Assembly (NCBI GenBank): GCA_015058985.1
Contig: SVBH01000006.1
Coordinates: 1 to 64,000, forward strand
DNA from: Erysipelotrichaceae bacterium
GTDB lineage: Bacteria > Bacillota_I > Bacilli_A > RFN20 > DUOF01
DNA: 64,000 bases
Reading direction: 5' to 3'
Each line of letters opens with the position of its first letter. Position 1 is the first letter of the stretch. The translations under genes and the position numbers were made by a program. Shown piece after piece: positions 46,001-54,721 of this stretch. The notes under the pieces were generated by a model, which was not told the DNA's origin, searched no databases, and was given only the letters and a program-made list of their open reading frames with translations.

Positions 46001-46664
46001 ATCCAGTATCAGAAGTGAAGGTATTGGAATCACTTGATGATGCACAATAATAAATAAGTCTTTCATTAGAAGATGGGAGATCTTCTAAACGATAGGTTTG
46101 GTTTTGCATCAAATTAATTGTTGCTCCAACATTAGCAATCAAGTTTCTTAACATATTAAAGTCAATTGCTGATATTCTAAAAGCTTCTTGTAAAATCATT
46201 TGCCAATCCGCAATTTCTAAAGAATTTATATAATTAGATGTTTCATTAGTAGCTTTAAATCCAGTGGCTTGATCTCCTGTAATTGGAAGACTTCGATGTT
46301 CTACTAAATATACGAATAAAGTAGACATCCAGTCCTTACCTAAAAGTCTAACAATTCCAGTATCTGCAAGTTCTCTTGCGACACCTTGACAGTTAAAATC
46401 AAAGGTTACCTCAACAACTAGTTTATTACCCTTTATATATTTATATGCTTCTGCCGTATATTGAGGCGAAGCTGGTGAATTAATATTTAAAGAATTTTGT
46501 ACATCTAATGTTGTAGTACCACCATTAATTTTTAGAGGTGCAAAATCGTCATAGTCAATATCAATAGCCTTTGAAACATGTCCATTACAAATGAACATAC
46601 CAAAAACTAGGCTTATTAAAAATAATCCTATTAACGCTATAATCCCCTTTTTATTTTTATTCAT
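37044..46664 (-). CDS. Giant secreted surface protein with Ig-like/DUF5011 repeats, about 3,206 aa
   Basis: This very large surface protein has a signal peptide (MNKNKKGIIALIGLFLISLVFG). Next comes an N-terminal region of about 850 residues that is largely helical. Within it, about residues 479-532 are Gly/Ala-rich and hydrophobic, forming two helices joined by a TGPVG turn. Many Ig-like beta domains follow, several with 'DxxGN' ends (YDNAGNES, SDNFGNEA), and near the C terminus there are DUF5011/HYR-type domains (VGTYRIEYRAYDNAGN). The protein ends in one membrane span and a basic tail (IFKFKKSVKAM), with no LPXTG motif. Paired cysteines recur in the Ig-like part. ATG 46664 follows GGGAGAG; ATG 46679 after AGGGGGTG is an alternative. 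Function is unknown; adhesion is plausible. Confidence 0.88.
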   Translation of the reverse strand: MNKNKKGIIALIGLFLISLVFGMFICNGHVSKAIDIDYDDFAPLKINGGTTTLDVQNSLNINSPASPQYTAEAYKYIKGNKLVVEVTFDFNCQGVARELADTGIVRLLGKDWMSTLFVYLVEHRSLPITGDQATGFKATNETSNYINSLEIADWQMILQEAFRISAIDFNMLRNLIANVGATINLMQNQTYRLEDLPSSNERLIYYCASSSDSNTFTSDTGLKDYLPYFNTYDTDVGYITSFIHIFSSYQLLITATLDKGVSSKQIKNFEQYLFPAYYDLNKIEGSNVSLEEALVPAGDRTQALFCKDWQEGFLKDDGKYYGKCNGGYDYFKNENGKWKIKKELDLQAEIYNYNQATVTPYILAEGPHTIDIHFNLDQDYVNYGFVMKDDHDINSSIDVYDTNIESSLENITRVDRNMFIKSSYNALALNLKTYLEKICEEIKTATNAQQLEKTAAKLEALSSLFMQIEAETIDNSVGEFIGNFLATLGGAGIGVGLAMLVTATGPVGWIIGAIAGGVILAGAAVAVVANLEKAANNIKEILENEDKCSRVMAVLLLMYTSTISEFEDVISVENPLDGLLTYNAFINKIASFISDDFIEKQKENMNNILNLYASSIGGSGRNLLYKSTVATIERVTNDASLSEVILSPMYNIYIETCIFSANMMKAQDIANKIFSDPDAESFDEENLFSLSMIYYITNVTNSQYDNKEDDIYRTMISSTGKFKEIFENDFNNDPEKLYISILEYYSSGPLEKFENPENRLGLSTREHLKIHKAISIFYEYAYKPYSLAYDDILCKVITRPRYEIYDIFVKMIKSKSANEKYTNKSWTMKLIIDRTATEDLVFDDGTDSSWVHDSVANDFVLSDTNVNLGYDEGNAKFNYGTSSSVSSADKLITNKDYQFSFAATGDKDARIQFMKPLIRYIEGSGVDHYEYIILKNGDKGLLDRIYDFNIYGETYEKVDSSIIQPGYTNVAGLFTKVSDDEYVAAEGIAMEGVDYYELINVNEMWREWLLDNFATNDDMLWLIQLLTSMDDTEKYDYFWKKLALNKSLSLSEDGEYIIIARSVDFVGNKGPVTYRRVLIDQTTPEIGLEFFEGESGDAAISTNEQYVDLLENMENKLEDNPYSFVVSTENLVNMNVYFEESGIHSSGLLKVDNNLAAFKMCVADIMEGNGANKNNCLDLTEQFYTSGIKKSGYFMGNVETELTEVFSWNGNGYVLRPSKDTYKISIDLSGIATIYRISFEITDVAGNTNIIRILAISNMSDINIETQTVTDVKFNLNNPDNMIESFDIELIYPKFVVGDLVYDNKALYNEVDGNYFDLNDKRFMTTRYAIVGKNDREKFYSGNCDFDISNPTSSTCFRDNKALMDRFIQEKPSNDVVELISSTSDLFEERFIFQQFELKIGGSKRDYSYIVIQEFEYSTDDLKEQLSFVKDEHGRETGNIIADPHFAILSSEKYEIRLKFIDYSKLSVNSDYGCYTNDVGAFVCDNSITKIIYAYDLYRLGITSPSDSKQTKEIELDTHNTSGNNRDFTVITNFDDFDIKNYKNNIKYVVKDEKGNYLYTEYYIYIDLFEAAKELKFDPTFAVNNLGLQAIKNIKGKEEVNNLTSTYNLLEIDDIGFNIYTNYLDDGKDTAVPNLGAFEYDSSMNVKVHDGVQWTNQSGLKFSLNGGSASFDYIFDPTLIYQYAVFKDDISLDYAVALIADQYNIDLMEKLVVCRVANNNLCTQAVENRKIALINEFIATLSNSSYNKLNRYLIVNGYQLSDVNMEMLKSLDIYSIEYEKIIAKYMAGLNSEVGIYSYLIDSQSDVENTLKGAISNVVKTANDQLWSEAYRIYSNMIGWETVKFDTNNKTTGVIDASSFINDTDNKKYVLVYRVVDVLGRSTMEFKKLTYFQSVPTITVEQQVMDLANSVFSSALSKTTLDEYLLGNELEKYFEGNEAYYELIDKDTISYCLMIEGNCKEVTNDLIKEQIFVGSSYEIIFSMVDFAGNESEISVIYKVVYSKTPTITVSTSDGFDTKKDINIDVVYTSIGGVDIKSIELVYCGHACLKMFENQLSLDGFVVDGNAKELKDLNQKELEALFNLLMSITNEQGSPALKLDLVISSDLRSAVTSKPVVQNGIYLVKVNTTNVPNGTTPPYAEIIKSTYSDVFVLDRVDDQAPLVLLGNEDRVNDTSYTSLLPNNESETTENYYFNYSNIFLFVKDTQVGINGSTVKLVKKVSKDCVFDPVTESEIQCFNSEIEAGVTVESSMLPGNVWKFDLSPNIRNRVGKVTYYLRASDSLGNTVYKRLDIQVDSIAPEINANETHVSEESISNGLYIERPDITIDFAHNGNISSGYEVASPFHKVVIYEPGKKSEPTVHLCAEYNNCTGIIKLKYNISMDEDEYGNRYYKNGMKEIAIELYDSAGNVSKAHRFNVLLDSDVPQISVKLSTDSVVNNVGQLVKINAIDSTSTIYKGKFAIDGVTHYGLGYRLEGTSNWVEVTDMSVLLIENGTYIFRAYDYALNYSEAKIKISNIDKKAPAITFSKNGDNIALPSHNIAIKAEDELSNIKVIKYCWIRTTEIDCTSYDYSNDLTTNSTKIFEITANKVVTKVIENGEYILSVYVEDIWGNSSSYKTKPFVFDCKKPKITPNITLNYNICAFENAPKDCFNSNTEMYEFLIELTDSTNILDLEISESAKVYISGYSADDIPGVYVSLDPESGEFVTTGVKQINYYDAEAGTYYLKYSVDYTDAEGRNLVEVAIVKIIIKDAGNPIITINENAEYVFTVGSIPSFADPGYGAYDVHDGDLGGRIKDDWTVIYFGDSIVSSIDTSVVGTYRIEYRAYDNAGNESIATRTVKFVDDVNPVISFEAGNDIEAYLVGSKFDYLKGLSIVDNYDGVIVENYVDENTETAKEFSKLGIYYYIYNENTKKFETQNSGLIFVGIVGVHKYEYRFTDKSGNETILERFIHVKDVVATMNVNGEDVKFDLTNNREDIVDGKVTINPNGLNLKINGVAYTEEVELNKVGKHAIVISDNFGNEARYSIYMDTSDTEMVLVDKTKVKVEKTIIKNISTDTQNSLKLDLTAELAEGGSLAKYANNPDYVIVFAIFCDDLNNTNGVACSDNYLELSVMENLTNTNSVVSLGSISGTINLVDSEVSKILSQTKGEKIALLVMSAEESASIAQAQVNVAPDNSKKVSLFLIIGIPAILGLYVLIRIFKFKKSVKAM

Positions 46665-46710
46665 GCAGTTCTCTCCCATAACATGCACCCCCTAAATTTT
46701 GTTTCATCCT

Positions 46711-46732
46711 ATGTTCCACGATGTGGTAACAT
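46711..46732 (-). promoter_or_regulatory. Hairpin in the 5' leader of the giant surface gene
   Basis: The minus strand can fold ATGTT-CCAC/GTGG-AACAT with one bulged A and a 3-base loop, between the promoter at 46753 and the start codon. It has no T run, so it is not a terminator; it may stabilise the long mRNA. Confidence 0.45.
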
Positions 46733-46752
46733 GGCTTATCTTCACTATCCTT

Positions 46753-46761
46753 ATTATATCA
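46753..46761 (-). promoter_or_regulatory. Extended -10 promoter of the 3,206-aa surface gene
   Basis: The minus strand reads TGATATAAT, a perfect extended -10, leaving a leader of about 80 bases. No clear -35 lies 17 bases upstream. Confidence 0.6.
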
Positions 46762-46821
46762 TAAATCAACCCCATTTGTGTGTTTATTAACAATTTTGTG
46801 AAAAATAAGCCACATTCTTAA

Positions 46822-49800
46822 TTAATCTTCCTTTTTGTTTTTCTTTTTTCTCTTACTCATAATCAAAATAATCACTAATACTACAAGAACTCCACCTGCA
46901 GTCATTAGATTAATTAAATCTGAATTGTCTTTTTTGACTTGTTCTGTTTCAATTTCAATAAAACTTAAGTTTTGACTAGTTTCTTTATCAACAATAAATG
47001 AGAATAAATGATCTATATTTTCATTTTCAACATTCACTATTAAGGTATAGTCATCAATAGAAAGTATTTGTAAGATTTTTTCAGTAATTTCAAAGTGTGA
47101 ATGTACAAAATATTTTCCAGACATATCATAGTAAGAAATTATAAGGGTATCTCCTAAATCATATTGTCCTTTATCAATTCTTACTCTTGCCTGATTAGTA
47201 TTTCTATCAATGTAACTAAATTTTGCACTTTGTAAATCAAGTTCAACTTCAGTTTCTTCTAAAGTATCACTATAAACAGAAATGAATTTGCTGTTATTTA
47301 TAGAGAAACTAGCATGTGTAAAGTTTCCAGAACTATCAACAACCTTAATATCATAATAACCATCAGCAGTAATGAGTTTTACGTCATCATAATCTTGCTC
47401 GTATCCATTCAAGAAAATTCTTAAATTATCATCATATTCATTCGTATAGTCAATCTCGATATTTACCCCACTAATTAAATTTGCATATACTCTACCTTTC
47501 GTTAAAGGTATTTTTCTTTCGTTTTCTTCTAACGCTTCATTTCTATCATATAAATTAACAGTAGGTGCAATTGTATCTTTTACAATAATTCCAACTTTCT
47601 TTTTGAAAACGTTATCCAAGAATGGTGTGGATCCATCTCCTTTTACATTATAAGAAGATGCTATGTCAGAAAGTTCAAATTCTATAACATATTCACCTGC
47701 TACACTAGTATTAACTTCACCTGTGCAATGTACATCCCTTTTAGATAAATTTGAATTATAATTATCAGAGACGGAAACAACAAACATCTTACAAATATCA
47801 TTTAAAGAAAGTTTATTTTTTCTTTCAATGACATATGAGAATTCTATATTTCCTCCATTTCCCATAATTTTGTTAGAAGCAAACTCAATTGTAGGAGCAG
47901 AATTATCTACAATGTATACGTATCTATATGCAGAACTAACATTTCCACTTCTGTCTACTGCTTTATAGGTAATTAAATATGTTCCTAACATTGAAGTATC
48001 AACTTCTTTAACTTCTTTTTCTCCACCATCTACGTCAATGTATTTTATAGTTTTACTAATACTAGAAATTACTCCATCAATTTCATCAATAGCAGTAGCT
48101 CCTCTTTCTTGATAAATACTCTTATAATTTAATACTATCTTAGTATCATTTCCTACAGCTATTACAGTTATAGTTGGTCCAGAAGAATCTTTAATATCAA
48201 TTGTAATTTTCATAGTAGAAGAAACAACATCACCTAATGCACATCTTAAATAGACATAGTAAATTCCCATGTTTCTTAAGTCCAAGTAATATCTACGATT
48301 TATTGTATTTCCATTGTTTTCTTCATCATACAAGTTATCAATAACAATTTCTTTATCTTCCTTAGCATCATACATATAAGTTGTAATCTTCATTTCACAA
48401 CCATCAATATTACACATAAAATAATCATCTAAATAGAATTTGTAATTATCTTCTTTGTTTTTATTGACAGCGCTTACAACCATTTCGCTAGATCCACCAG
48501 TTAGGATAATTTCAGGAACACTATTAATGATAATAACTCTCCTATATATTGTTTGAGCAATTATACCAGAAGCACGATTTTGCTCATAATATTTGATGAA
48601 ATAGTTTTCATTTGCTGTACCTGTTATTGATGTGAAACCACCTTTAACATCAATAAAGCAAGCAGACACCCAGTTAGTATCTAGAACGTTTTTATTCAAT
48701 TCACTTAAGTTCAATGAACAAACGTCTCTGTTATTTACCCATTTCTTAATTTCATACCCAATAAGCTTTCCATCACCTAAATCTTCTTCAAATAATTCAT
48801 GAATTCCATTAACATCTCGATAGTAAACACCAGATTCAACATAATAATTAGTATAACTGGTTGTACTAACATATTGAATTTCATAGTTAACAAGAGCATT
48901 TTCATCAACAATTCCTGTTTCATTATCTCCCATAACACTATCTTTATCAAAACTAAAATATGGTCCATCTAAATAACTTATTTTTAGTTCTATTCTATTG
49001 TTTAAAGCACTTAAATACCTTTCGGAAGTTAAGTATGCATCCACACTTTCTGTATATATACTTTTTAGTTCATTGATATATGCTTCGGTGTTGTTACATA
49101 ATCTTACATCTCCTGTTTTATTTGATGGGTTAGCAGGATCTGAAGCTTCGAAGCAAACATAAGCAGTAGACGATTCTTTATTGAAATCTAAATCATCATA
49201 GAAATCATTATTAGTTATCTTATTTACAGTTCCATTTTTGTATTTAATAGTTGCCTCTAAATAAGGAACAAAACTAGTTCCAATAGCAATATAAATCTTA
49301 CGAGGCATTAACATAGAACTATCACATTCAACTTCTCTATTATCATCATTTACACAAACTAATTTTATTAATCCGTCCTTAGCTAAAGGAATTAAATTTT
49401 CAGTATTTAATGATATTTGTGGAGGAACACTTCCTTTTAAAGAGAAAGGATAAAATTCTTCATAAGAATTACCTGCTAAATCACTTACACTTATATGTAA
49501 ATAGTAATTTTTTGTTTCAGTTCCTTTTAATTCTGAGCATAGCAAGTTAGATAATTCTGATTCAGAAATATACCCTGATGTATCTTTATTAACGGAAACC
49601 CCTAAGAACACTTTCCTTAAATCGTTTGGATTAGTTGTGTATTTATCACTTATTTGGCTAATATAAGAAGGGTTCATAATATTTGTATATCCACATGCAG
49701 ATGTACCAATTTCTTGAATAACTTCTATTTCATTTAAGAATAATGAAGAAACAGCAGAATCACCAATAATATATGGAGCTTCCTTATCAAGTAGAATATT

Positions 49801-52800
49801 AGAACGATACAATGTTGAAACATTTCCAGCTTCGTCAGTTGCCACATAGAAAATTTTATATCTTCCTGAAGCAGTAATATTAAAGAAAGTATTAGCGTTA
49901 ATCAATGATGCATTATTATCATTTAAAAGTACTTCTCTAGAATCAATATCAGGATCATCTTGTGAAACTAATTTGTATTTAACTTTAACACCATTGCTTC
50001 CTCTATCAATTGGATTAAATTTTATATATAGATTTTTTCGATACCAATCATTAATTTTTGGTGCTGTATTTGCATCTTGATCACTATAGTAAATTTCTAA
50101 ACTATCAGTTAAATCAGGTGCCTCTAAGTCAACTTTAATTTGCTTATCTTCATCTTCCATATTAGAAGGACCAACAACGTAACACGCTGTATTTTCAAAA
50201 GTATCACTAACTTTGATAACTAGATAAGATATACCCGTTCTTTCAATTGTATAAGTAACAGTTACCTCGCTAGTAGAGAATTTTCTAGAAGTATAAGATA
50301 GAGAGTTTAAATCTTCAGGTAATGCTCCACTAACAATAGCATAACCAATTGAAGAAAGATTACTTTGTGAATCAAAAACTTTAACTGTAATATCAACCTT
50401 TTTATTTGACCATTCATCAGCATAAGGCCAGAAAGTAGAGCCATATGTATAAGATGGTGCAGCTGTATCAATATCAGTAATTTCCTTGATTAAAATGTTT
50501 TCATTTCCTGCTTGGTCCGCAATATAGAATGTCCATTTTCCATTTTCTTTGATAACTCCATTTGAAGCAGTTGTTGTACAATTTTCTCTAAAATATTCTT
50601 TCGTTTGTTCACCATTGGCATAGCAATATTTTACTATTGGGCTTTGAGTACCAACAACAGCAAAGTCAAACGACTTACTAGTGTTGCTACCTTCACTATT
50701 ACCCCAATCTATTTCAAAGATATCTTGGAAACGGTCGACGTTGATTAAGAAAGTTGCTTCTGATTTATTTTCATATGCATCAACACCAGTTATAACTAAT
50801 TTAAAATTACCGCCATCACCTATAGTTTGATTAAAATCATTAAACCAATCTTTATTAGAAATCTTAATTTTAATAGTTAGGACTATCATTTTTTTAGCAG
50901 TTGTAACATTTATGTCTTCTACAAATAGATTGTTAAAATGACTTTCGCTCTCATTGTTTTTGCTATCATAAATAAATGAGAATTCTTCAACTTCATTTCC
51001 ATTGCTTAACTTCATTTTATTTCCTTCATTATCATAGAAATTAAGCAGCAATTTATTAACTTCATTGTCATCTTCAAAACTGATGACCATATCTAAATCT
51101 TTGCTAATCCATTTATCTTTATTGCTTGTTATCAAAACACCATCAACTTGTGCAGAATCAATATTAACTTCTGGTGTTACAAGATCAACTACATAAAGTT
51201 TAGAAACTTCTACAACTTCTCCTGTAATATCTTTAGCCGCTACATTCAAATACCAATTTGTGATTTCCGTTTTTTCAATGATATCTAAATAATGTCCTTC
51301 ACTCATTTGTAAAGTATATACATCATAACCATTAAGAGTTAAAGATAAGCAATCATCATAGTTTGAAAAATCACTTGCTTCTTCTGTCCAGAAAAAGCAA
51401 ATACTGTATAAATCAAAACCAGATGTGGATGATAAAGCAAATGAAGCCACATTAGCACTTGCATAAGAAATTGTACTATTTTCACTAAATTCTAAAGTTG
51501 GGGCAATGAAATTAAATTTAGAATCTAAGTCTTTAACTTCATAAACTTGATTTCCAGCTTGATCTTCATAGAAAATAGTCAATTTATTTTCACCTTGTTT
51601 TTTCTTGCTATAACTAATTTCTGAATCAAAATCAATCCATTCAAAATCATCATGAGCTTCTTTTGTAGCTTCTCCATCAGTATAAGCAAGAACCGTTTTA
51701 TTACTAATAATATTGCTTATGCCAACTGTAACTAAAACACTTTGGGATCCTTCAGAAGAAACCGTTTCTCCCATGGTAACTTCAACTGTATCAGATACCT
51801 CATCAATATATAAAGAGTCATACCACTTAGTCAATGACAAAGGGTCGCTACAATAGTTAACGGCATCGCAAACCATAAATGAAAAATCATATATTTTGTT
51901 TTCAACAAAAGTAATTTCATTTTCATATTTAGTATAATTATTGCAATCACTCCATTCAGATTCTTGATTATCTTTAGTGATTAAGCAATATTGATAGTAA
52001 CCAAATCCTGCTAATCCTACACTATAGTAAGAACTATTGGTTAAATCAATTGATAGAACAAGACTATTGTTTTCATTGATAACTGCTTGTTGAGGTAAGC
52101 TATCTTCTAAGAATTCAAATCTAGAATCAAACGTTGGTCTTGATGTAATTGCAAAGTAATATTTGTAAGAGGTTTTATTACTCGCATTATCTTCAATATA
52201 AAACTCAACTTCATAATATCCTTCTTCTAAGGAATAATAAAGATAATCTCTACTCCATGAGGTTGTAGTAGTATCGCTAATTTTTGCATAATGAGACTCG
52301 CTGCTTATTATTGAAAGATAATCAATAATTGATCCTCTAATATTAATTTTCTTAGTGGAATATCCAAATTCCTTAATTCCGCTACCTATATCTTTTATCT
52401 CACTTAATCTTAATTTAGATAGTCCATCTTCGCCTTTTAATAACCATTTTACATTTCCTGAATCAGAAGAAAAATCTGGAGCAGAAACGCTCATTGAAGG
52501 AGCAGTGCTATCAATGAAGAATTTATATACTTGTGTAGAAACATTAGGTTTAGTTGCTAAGGTTTCATTTTCTTCTATTGAGTCATAGAAATAGAATACG
52601 TAAGTCTTGCTTTCTGTTATATATAAAGTTGAATTAGTATTTTCAATAACATTTTCAACGGAAGCTCCACTAGCACATTCATCTGTGTTTTCAATATCAC
52701 AAGTTTTGTAAACTATTTTTCCAACTCCTGATCCTAATTCGTTATCAGAAGCAAAAGAAGAAAAGCCATTATAAGTCATTGCTATATTAGAAGACCATTT

Positions 52801-53295
52801 ACCACTATTGGTAGATAAAATATTATTTACAACAAAAGAAGGTGCTGTTACATCAACTTTTATACTATAAGAGTTAATAATGGGATTTGCAGAATCCGTA
52901 ACATTTTTTATATAAAGAATAGCTTGCTCACTGCCAAAAGTTTTATTGATATAATTTTGTGTCCAAGCTGTACTATCAGCACCTGGTGCAGTTAAGCAAT
53001 CGTTACTCGCAGTTACAGAACAAATGATATAAAAATAATTAGATGCATTTTCTAGTGAAGAATCATAAGATAAAACAACATAATTATTATTCCACTCTCC
53101 GATTTGATAATCGTAGTAAGTCTCTACATCTTGGTCCAAAGCATCTTTTGTTATTATAGTATATCCCAACTTAAAACCAGGCACTTCCAATTTGGCTGCC
53201 TCTGTTTTTATTCCACCACTAAAAATAAATAGTAAAAACAAAAAGAATGTCCCCATCAAAGATACAATCCCATAAAGTGTTTTTCTAGGATTCAT
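46822..53295 (-). CDS. Giant secreted surface protein with Ig-like/DUF5011 repeats, 2,157 aa
   Basis: This protein has the same build as its neighbour. A signal peptide (RKTLYGIVSLMGTFFLFLLF) ends near TEAAK. A chain of Ig-like beta domains follows, many with a 'D..GN' turn. Near the C terminus there is a clear DUF5011/HYR domain (about 1,780-1,860) containing VDTSMLGTYLITYKAVDRSGN. The last 35 residues are a single membrane span followed by SKRKKKNKKED, so the protein is held by a C-terminal membrane anchor and not by sortase. It lacks the helical N-terminal region of the larger protein. Cys pairs recur through the repeats. It has its own promoter at 53334-53362. An adhesive or structural role is inferred. 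Confidence 0.88.
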   Translation of the reverse strand: MNPRKTLYGIVSLMGTFFLFLLFIFSGGIKTEAAKLEVPGFKLGYTIITKDALDQDVETYYDYQIGEWNNNYVVLSYDSSLENASNYFYIICSVTASNDCLTAPGADSTAWTQNYINKTFGSEQAILYIKNVTDSANPIINSYSIKVDVTAPSFVVNNILSTNSGKWSSNIAMTYNGFSSFASDNELGSGVGKIVYKTCDIENTDECASGASVENVIENTNSTLYITESKTYVFYFYDSIEENETLATKPNVSTQVYKFFIDSTAPSMSVSAPDFSSDSGNVKWLLKGEDGLSKLRLSEIKDIGSGIKEFGYSTKKINIRGSIIDYLSIISSESHYAKISDTTTTSWSRDYLYYSLEEGYYEVEFYIEDNASNKTSYKYYFAITSRPTFDSRFEFLEDSLPQQAVINENNSLVLSIDLTNSSYYSVGLAGFGYYQYCLITKDNQESEWSDCNNYTKYENEITFVENKIYDFSFMVCDAVNYCSDPLSLTKWYDSLYIDEVSDTVEVTMGETVSSEGSQSVLVTVGISNIISNKTVLAYTDGEATKEAHDDFEWIDFDSEISYSKKKQGENKLTIFYEDQAGNQVYEVKDLDSKFNFIAPTLEFSENSTISYASANVASFALSSTSGFDLYSICFFWTEEASDFSNYDDCLSLTLNGYDVYTLQMSEGHYLDIIEKTEITNWYLNVAAKDITGEVVEVSKLYVVDLVTPEVNIDSAQVDGVLITSNKDKWISKDLDMVISFEDDNEVNKLLLNFYDNEGNKMKLSNGNEVEEFSFIYDSKNNESESHFNNLFVEDINVTTAKKMIVLTIKIKISNKDWFNDFNQTIGDGGNFKLVITGVDAYENKSEATFLINVDRFQDIFEIDWGNSEGSNTSKSFDFAVVGTQSPIVKYCYANGEQTKEYFRENCTTTASNGVIKENGKWTFYIADQAGNENILIKEITDIDTAAPSYTYGSTFWPYADEWSNKKVDITVKVFDSQSNLSSIGYAIVSGALPEDLNSLSYTSRKFSTSEVTVTYTIERTGISYLVIKVSDTFENTACYVVGPSNMEDEDKQIKVDLEAPDLTDSLEIYYSDQDANTAPKINDWYRKNLYIKFNPIDRGSNGVKVKYKLVSQDDPDIDSREVLLNDNNASLINANTFFNITASGRYKIFYVATDEAGNVSTLYRSNILLDKEAPYIIGDSAVSSLFLNEIEVIQEIGTSACGYTNIMNPSYISQISDKYTTNPNDLRKVFLGVSVNKDTSGYISESELSNLLCSELKGTETKNYYLHISVSDLAGNSYEEFYPFSLKGSVPPQISLNTENLIPLAKDGLIKLVCVNDDNREVECDSSMLMPRKIYIAIGTSFVPYLEATIKYKNGTVNKITNNDFYDDLDFNKESSTAYVCFEASDPANPSNKTGDVRLCNNTEAYINELKSIYTESVDAYLTSERYLSALNNRIELKISYLDGPYFSFDKDSVMGDNETGIVDENALVNYEIQYVSTTSYTNYYVESGVYYRDVNGIHELFEEDLGDGKLIGYEIKKWVNNRDVCSLNLSELNKNVLDTNWVSACFIDVKGGFTSITGTANENYFIKYYEQNRASGIIAQTIYRRVIIINSVPEIILTGGSSEMVVSAVNKNKEDNYKFYLDDYFMCNIDGCEMKITTYMYDAKEDKEIVIDNLYDEENNGNTINRRYYLDLRNMGIYYVYLRCALGDVVSSTMKITIDIKDSSGPTITVIAVGNDTKIVLNYKSIYQERGATAIDEIDGVISSISKTIKYIDVDGGEKEVKEVDTSMLGTYLITYKAVDRSGNVSSAYRYVYIVDNSAPTIEFASNKIMGNGGNIEFSYVIERKNKLSLNDICKMFVVSVSDNYNSNLSKRDVHCTGEVNTSVAGEYVIEFELSDIASSYNVKGDGSTPFLDNVFKKKVGIIVKDTIAPTVNLYDRNEALEENERKIPLTKGRVYANLISGVNIEIDYTNEYDDNLRIFLNGYEQDYDDVKLITADGYYDIKVVDSSGNFTHASFSINNSKFISVYSDTLEETEVELDLQSAKFSYIDRNTNQARVRIDKGQYDLGDTLIISYYDMSGKYFVHSHFEITEKILQILSIDDYTLIVNVENENIDHLFSFIVDKETSQNLSFIEIETEQVKKDNSDLINLMTAGGVLVVLVIILIMSKRKKKNKKED

Positions 53296-53333
53296 ATCTA
53301 CACCCCCTCAAATATTCAGTTTTTAACATCTTT

Positions 53334-53362
53334 ATTATACTAAAAATTCAATCTATAAACAA
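53334..53362 (-). promoter_or_regulatory. Promoter of the 2,157-aa surface gene
   Basis: A -35 TTGTTT (53357-53362) and a perfect -10 TATAAT (53334-53339) are 17 bases apart, about 38 bases before the ATG at 53295. GAGGGGGTG is the SD. Confidence 0.7.
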
Positions 53363-53435
53363 TTAAATTATTTTAGTTTATATATTTATTATATATAAAT
53401 GGTAGGAGAAATCTTGAATAAGTTATTAAGTATCA

Positions 53436-53459
53436 ACAAAAAAAGTGCTTTTCAGCACT
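53436..53459 (-). terminator. Intrinsic terminator of tyrS
   Basis: The stem AGTGCT/AGCACT is followed on the minus strand by eight T and overlaps the tyrS stop at 53458. Confidence 0.85.
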
Positions 53460-54699
53460 ATTTAAAATTAACTTTTAGGAAATTTTTCTTTCCTTTTTTC
53501 AATAAAACATATTCATTATCTACTAAATCTTTTTCAGTTAAAGAAGCATTTAAGTCAGTAATCTTTTGGTCATTACATGATAATCCCCCTGCTAATACAA
53601 GTCTTCTAGCTTCTGATTTAGATTCAATAAATCTCGAAATAACACACAATTCTAAGACATTAATACCTTTCTTTAATTCATTTAAAGGATAATCAAAAAC
53701 AGGGACATTGTCTAAATTAGTTTTTCCTTTAAATAAAGCGTCAACTGCTTCTAAAACTTTATCAGCGTCTTCTTGACCATGAATCAATTTAACAATTTCA
53801 TAAGCCATTTTTCTTTTTGCGACAAGAATATCGCCTTTCATAATTTCTTCAATTTCATCTAAATCTAAATCTGTTAATCTTTTTAATAATCCTTCTACAT
53901 CTCTATCATCAACATTATATAGATATTGGTACATATCGAATGGAGATGTTTTTTCTTTACTTAACCAAATAGTACCATTAGCACTTTTACCCATTTTATT
54001 TCCTTCAGCATTTAAAAGTAATGGACAAGTCAAACAGTAAATAGGTTCTTTTTCTTCTCCATACATCTTTTTATATAAAGTACTTCCTGCTAAAATATTT
54101 CCCCATTGGTCAGATCCACCAATTTGGAAAGTACATCCATATTCATCATGCAAATGAACAAAGTCATTTGCTTGAATTAACATGTATCCCATTTCTAAGA
54201 AAGTTAATCCTCCATTTTCAAGTCTTTTAGCATAAGCTTCTGCAGATAACATGGTATTAACATTAAAATGAGTTCCAACTGTTCTTAAAAAATCAATATA
54301 AGAAATATCATTCATCCAATCAGCATTATTGACGATTTTACAACCATTTTCCTCACTAAAATCAATGATATTACTGATAACTTTTTTAATTCCTTCGACG
54401 TTGTTTTTAGTCCAATCCTTACCCATCATTTTACGCATATCATTACGCCCTGATGGATCTCCAATTTGTCCAGTCGCTCCACCCAATAAAAGTAGCCCTT
54501 TATGGCCATGTTTTTGTAATAATCTAAAAAACATTGCACTAACTAAAGTACCTAAGTGAATACTATCAGCAGTAGGATCAATACCCAAATAGAATGTCAT
54601 TGGTTCTCCATTTAGTTTAGCCTTGATTACTTCTTCTGGAGCATTCATTTGATAAACAAATCCTCTTTCTTTTAATTCTGTAAATAAATCTCTTTTCAT
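53458..54699 (-). CDS. tyrS: Tyrosyl-tRNA synthetase
   Basis: This class I synthetase attaches tyrosine to tRNA(Tyr). The 413-residue protein has the HIGH-like SIHLGT (46-51), GATGQIGDPSGRN, the tyrosine-binding FLEMGYMLIQANDF, QIGGSDQWGNI, and KMGKS at 236-240 in place of KMSKS, which is normal for this enzyme type. A C-terminal S4 domain spans about 345-413. AGGAGG precedes the ATG at 54699. The T-box leader upstream controls it. Confidence 0.97.
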   Translation of the reverse strand: MKRDLFTELKERGFVYQMNAPEEVIKAKLNGEPMTFYLGIDPTADSIHLGTLVSAMFFRLLQKHGHKGLLLLGGATGQIGDPSGRNDMRKMMGKDWTKNNVEGIKKVISNIIDFSEENGCKIVNNADWMNDISYIDFLRTVGTHFNVNTMLSAEAYAKRLENGGLTFLEMGYMLIQANDFVHLHDEYGCTFQIGGSDQWGNILAGSTLYKKMYGEEKEPIYCLTCPLLLNAEGNKMGKSANGTIWLSKEKTSPFDMYQYLYNVDDRDVEGLLKRLTDLDLDEIEEIMKGDILVAKRKMAYEIVKLIHGQEDADKVLEAVDALFKGKTNLDNVPVFDYPLNELKKGINVLELCVISRFIESKSEARRLVLAGGLSCNDQKITDLNASLTEKDLVDNEYVLLKKGKKNFLKVNFK

Positions 54700-54721
54700 A
54701 TTTTCCTCCTAGCAATATAAA

